From the NCBI RefSeq assembly GCF_002217395.1, contig NZ_MUHD01000004.1:1-64000 (forward strand): a stretch of DNA of 64,000 bases, in the 5' to 3' direction. Position numbers and translations under genes: made by a program. Positions 61,322 through 64,000 of the stretch are shown piece after piece. Source of the DNA: Flavobacterium plurextorum. GTDB lineage: Bacteria; Bacteroidota; Bacteroidia; Flavobacteriales; Flavobacteriaceae. The notes beneath the pieces are model-generated. The model did no database searches, was not told where the DNA came from, and saw nothing but the letters and a program-made list of their open reading frames with translations. Numbering within the stretch: the first letter of the stretch is position 1; the number at the start of each line of letters is the position of its first letter.

Positions 61322-61705
61322 CTATTGTACAACAGCTGTAAATTCAATTTCAACTAAATATTCAGGAGCAACTAATTTACTTATTTCATAAAAACCAGTT
61401 GTTGGCTTTACATCTTTAAAGAAAGCAGAATGTGCTCTGGCAACATCTTCAAAAGTAGAAATGTTGGTAGTAAAAATTCGAGTTCTAATAACATCTTTCA
61501 TTCCAACATTCAAATCTTGCAAAACCTTTTCTACACGTTCAAGAATGTTATAGGTTTGTGCATAAGCGTCGTCTGCTTTAACATTTTCGCCGTCAACAAT
61601 TGCAACAGTGCCGGAAACTTCAATGATATTGCCAATTCTTACAGCGCGGCAATATCCCATTTTGTCTTCCCACGGTGATCCTGTTAAGATGTTTTCTCTT
61701 TTCAT
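61322..61705 (-). CDS. RidA/YjgF-family protein lacking the usual arginine
   Basis: A 127-residue Rid-superfamily protein (trimeric). The fold motifs are present (VRIGNIIEVSGTVAIVDGENVKADDAYAQTYNILERVEKVLQDLNVGMKDVIRTRIFTT; EISKLVAPEYLVEIEFTAVV). The place of the conserved arginine of RidA (E. coli Arg105 in PARSCVEVARLP) reads PTTGFYEISKLV, so the arginine that holds the substrate carboxylate is replaced by threonine. It is therefore not a canonical imine deaminase and belongs to one of the other Rid subfamilies. Monocistronic. Confidence 0.9.
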   Translation of the reverse strand: MKRENILTGSPWEDKMGYCRAVRIGNIIEVSGTVAIVDGENVKADDAYAQTYNILERVEKVLQDLNVGMKDVIRTRIFTTNISTFEDVARAHSAFFKDVKPTTGFYEISKLVAPEYLVEIEFTAVVQ

Positions 61706-62085
61706 TTTGTATGTTTTTTTGAATTGTTCTTAGAGTTTTTAAAAACAAATTCAGGTTAATTAATGTGTTGCAATTTATAAAATATGCTTGGTAAAAAGAG
61801 TCGTAATTGTTTGAAATCCCATTGATAATTATTGTTTTTTGTGATATTTTAAAAGTATAATTTACCTGTTGGGTGTAATTTCTAAAAAAATATTTAAACA
61901 CATAGTTTCGATCGTTATCGGGTAGATTTTATATTTTAAAAAGAATACAAAAAGAAACACATTTCTCTTACATAGCTGTACTATGTGTGTTTTAAATAAG
62001 TGAAACGCCTTTTTTTTGATAAATCATAGACCATGTTTCTATGTGTTAAAATTAATTATGCCCAAAGTGTTATAACTTTTAAATT
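61706..62085. other. intergenic region with interspersed repeat
   Basis: 380 bp between the RidA-like gene and cbpM. Contains a small ACATAG-CTGTA-CTATGT hairpin (61970-61986) within a copy of the repeat at 51693 (inverted). No gene. Confidence 0.55.
61955..62060. repeat. ACATAG/TTTCACTTATTTAAAA interspersed repeat, copy 2 (inverted)
   Basis: The reverse complement matches the copy at 51693-51772 at TTTCACTTATTTAAAA and at the ACATAG strings on both sides. Confidence 0.55.
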
Positions 62086-62391
62086 TTATGATTTTTGATG
62101 CTCTTCATAAATTCGAAGTTTATTTTGTGTGCTGGTAAGATGCTGCTGTAAAATTTCGATTTTGTTAAGTAAGTGATAAATCGCATCAATTCCTTCAAAA
62201 TTAATTTTTAGGTCATAGTGCATACGAATCATTTTTTCTATAGCAGGCAGTTGCTCAGGCTGTAAATATTCTTCGTTTTCTTCGACAACAATTTCGACTA
62301 AGCCATAATTATGCAGCTCTTTTATAAAAGTATTTTCAATTTCGTTATACAAACAAAATTGTTTTATTAAGATTAAGCTTTTGTTATTCAT
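62086..62391 (-). CDS. cbpM: chaperone modulator CbpM
   Basis: A 101-residue MerR-like protein that binds CbpA and controls its co-chaperone activity. Helical pattern ([77 protein letters not shown]) as in CbpM, with a C-terminal coiled coil. Its start overlaps the end of cbpA by 8 bp, so the two are translationally coupled. Confidence 0.92.
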   Translation of the reverse strand: MNNKSLILIKQFCLYNEIENTFIKELHNYGLVEIVVEENEEYLQPEQLPAIEKMIRMHYDLKINFEGIDAIYHLLNKIEILQQHLTSTQNKLRIYEEHQKS

Positions 62392-63307
62392 GATTTCTTA
62401 GTTTAGCTAATTCTGCAAATAATTCTTTTTCTTTTTCAGATAATTTAGTCGGTAATTTTAAAGTATACGTTATATATAAATCACCAAACTGATTGTCTTT
62501 TTTATAAACAGGAAATCCTTTTCCTTTAAGTTTTACTTTGGTCCCAGGTTGAGTTTCGGGTGCTACTTTTATTTTTACTTTTCCATCAAAAGTATTAACA
62601 TAAATTTCTCCGCCTAAAATTGCCGTGTATAAATCCAGATCGACATCGGCGTATAAATTATTGCCTTCACGTTTAAAATCAGAACTGTTATTAATTATAA
62701 AAGTAATGTACAAATCGCCGTTTGGTCCGCCATTTGCTCCAGGCGCACCATGATTTGGAATTTTTATAATCTGTCCGTTTTCAACACCAGCCGGAATTGT
62801 AATTCGGATATTTTTACCGTTTACATTTAAGTTTTGTTTGTGAGTGGTATAAGCAGATGCTAAATCAAGCTGTAATTCTGCATTAAAATCTTGTCCTCTA
62901 TATTTTGCCTGAGCTCTTGAACCTCTTCCAGAACCGCCATACATAGAATTAAAGAAATCTGAGAAATCGCTTTCTGAAAAATTACCTCCGCCAAAATCAG
63001 TATAACTTTGATTCCCGCCTTGCTGCTGTCTCGAATATTGCTGCTGATTTGGGTCATAACCTGCTTTCTCAAATTCATCGGCATGTTTCCAGTCTTTTCC
63101 GTATTTATCGTATTTTTTGCGATTTTCGGGATTGCTTAAAACTTCATTTGCCTCGTTTATTTCCTTGAACTTTTGTTCCGCTTCTTTATCATTCGGATTT
63201 AAATCGGGATGATATTTTCGTGCCAGTTTTCGATATGCCTTTTTGATATCGGCATCAGTAGCAGATTTGGTAATACCTAATGTTTTATAATAATCGATAT
63301 AATCCAT
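62384..63307 (-). CDS. cbpA: curved-DNA-binding DnaJ-family protein CbpA
   Basis: A 307-residue J-domain co-chaperone (DnaJ-like, type II, without a zinc finger). J domain ~1-70 with HPD in [11 protein letters not shown], a glycine/phenylalanine-rich region (about 85-135; [31 protein letters not shown]), then the C-terminal substrate-binding domains ([69 protein letters not shown]). Absence of CxxCxGxG repeats separates it from DnaJ proper. Stimulates DnaK. Coupled to cbpM. Confidence 0.95.
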   Translation of the reverse strand: MDYIDYYKTLGITKSATDADIKKAYRKLARKYHPDLNPNDKEAEQKFKEINEANEVLSNPENRKKYDKYGKDWKHADEFEKAGYDPNQQQYSRQQQGGNQSYTDFGGGNFSESDFSDFFNSMYGGSGRGSRAQAKYRGQDFNAELQLDLASAYTTHKQNLNVNGKNIRITIPAGVENGQIIKIPNHGAPGANGGPNGDLYITFIINNSSDFKREGNNLYADVDLDLYTAILGGEIYVNTFDGKVKIKVAPETQPGTKVKLKGKGFPVYKKDNQFGDLYITYTLKLPTKLSEKEKELFAELAKLRNHE

Positions 63308-63664
63308 TTTTTAGAATTTTATAATATTAAAAGAATTAGCCGTCTGGTTTTTATTTAGGAAGAAGTTATTTTTTTTGAAATTTTAGAATAACTTTTTTTA
63401 AGTTTTGAAGTTAGTAATAAGTTGTTTACTATCAAAGAAATAATGTTAGTTTTTATTTGTGAAATGTAGGATTAATTTTGGTTATGAATGTTTTGCCGAA
63501 TATTTGTTTGAGATTTTTGGCAGGTTTTTTGCTTCCAAAAATTAGCCTAATATATTGTTATAATAGTCTTAAAGTTGTCGCGCCAAACTTATTTATGCTA
63601 TTTTTGTGATGCTTGACTTACGATTTTATAAAAATTTTAAAGCCGATTCGATAACACTTTTTCA
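63308..63664. other. divergent intergenic region
   Basis: AT-rich, no gene. It contains the promoter of the partial gene at 63665: TTG (63575-63577), 21 bp, TATTTTTG (63599-63606). Confidence 0.5.
63575..63606 (+). promoter_or_regulatory. promoter of the 63665 gene
   Basis: TTG-N21-TATTTTTG fits TTG-N17-23-TAnnTTTG; the start codon follows 58 bp later. Confidence 0.55.
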
Positions 63665-64000
63665 ATGAAGCATCTTTTATTTTTCATATTATTTTTTACA
63701 GCTCTAACAGTTTCAGCGCAAACTGAATTTGGAGGCAAGATGAAGCCGATTCCGGCACCTAAGTTTGGCGCAAAGAAAAAAGAACCAATTCCGCAAGTCA
63801 AAAATCCGCAGGCAGAAACCGCAGATGTTCCAAGTATAAAAGCACCAAATATTTTTGAAAATAAAAGTATAACGCCAACATCTCAATTCCAGATCGGACA
63901 GGAAAAAAGTAAGTTCACCATGTCTACAGAAACTGATTTTGCCAATCCAGGCGATCAATATGTAGCAAAAATGGAAAAAGATATAAACAAAGCTTTAAAA
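63665..64000 (+). CDS. secreted protein, N-terminal part only
   Basis: The gene continues beyond the window; 112 codons are visible. Signal peptide MKHLLFFILFFTALTVSAQ, then a proline/lysine-rich region (FGGKMKPIPAPKFGAKKKEPIPQVKNPQAE) of low order. I do not recognise the family. A consensus promoter lies upstream. A minus-strand frame at 63713-63958 is its shadow. Confidence 0.75.
   Translation, partial: MKHLLFFILFFTALTVSAQTEFGGKMKPIPAPKFGAKKKEPIPQVKNPQAETADVPSIKAPNIFENKSITPTSQFQIGQEKSKFTMSTETDFANPGDQYVAKMEKDINKALK

Overview
The window is AT-rich (roughly one third G+C by eye), and its gene content points to a Flavobacterium-type member of the Bacteroidetes. Promoters carry the Bacteroidetes -7 element TAnnTTTG. 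There is a protein with a type IX secretion (T9SS) sorting domain, a gldI gliding lipoprotein, divergent type II and type III glutamine synthetases, and many intergenic repeats such as GAGCGAAGTCGAAG and CAAAGGTTCAAAG. Nothing looks like a phage, a conjugative element or a CRISPR array. I read it as a chromosomal segment of core genes with small lineage-specific insertions.

Layout. 0.4-3.2 kb: prfA and a DUF5723 outer-membrane protein. 3.7-9.3 kb: minus-strand stress block (YtxH, holin-like and a third small protein, a DUF4142-like lipoprotein, an AraC regulator/response regulator/CHASE3 kinase operon, and Dps). 9.6-13.4 kb: pyrF, a BtuF-like binding protein, an AraC regulator and an aldo/keto reductase. 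13.4-16.3 kb: two candidate small RNAs, catalase, and a three-copy palindrome array. 16.3-21.3 kb: purU, DUF4197, an unknown exported protein and an L,D-transpeptidase. 21.6-27.9 kb: fused acyl-CoA mutase IcmF, an ELWxxDGT/T9SS protein, a TPR fragment and a type ISP restriction-modification fragment. 28.0-32.1 kb: four paralogous small secreted proteins and an AraC regulator, tied together by a 20-bp conserved operator-like site. 32.4-38.9 kb: esterase, collagen-motif lipoprotein, TerC, GSII and GSIII. 39.1-44.7 kb: a complete curli amyloid locus. 44.9-49.6 kb: AIR synthase-like protein, a GNAT acetyltransferase and small unknowns. 49.7-55.6 kb: M61 peptidase, DUF2805, sterol desaturase, GlsB, aquaporin, DoxX and EamA genes. 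55.8-59.8 kb: nrnA-gldI plus two cyclophilin-FKBP fusions. 59.9-63.3 kb: ClC channel, a RidA-like protein without the usual arginine, and cbpM/cbpA. The window ends inside a secreted protein gene.

The most interesting system is the curli locus. Its order is csgA-like, csgB-like, csgE, csgF, csgG and a propeller lipoprotein. Its CsgE carries an N-terminal domain resembling the curli inhibitor CsgH, its CsgG carries an extra C-terminal beta-barrel, and a terminator sits between csgA and the export genes. Second is the small secreted paralog family, which shares an identical 20-bp dyad with the promoter of the adjacent AraC regulator. All assignments come from reading the sequence and motif knowledge; no database search was run.
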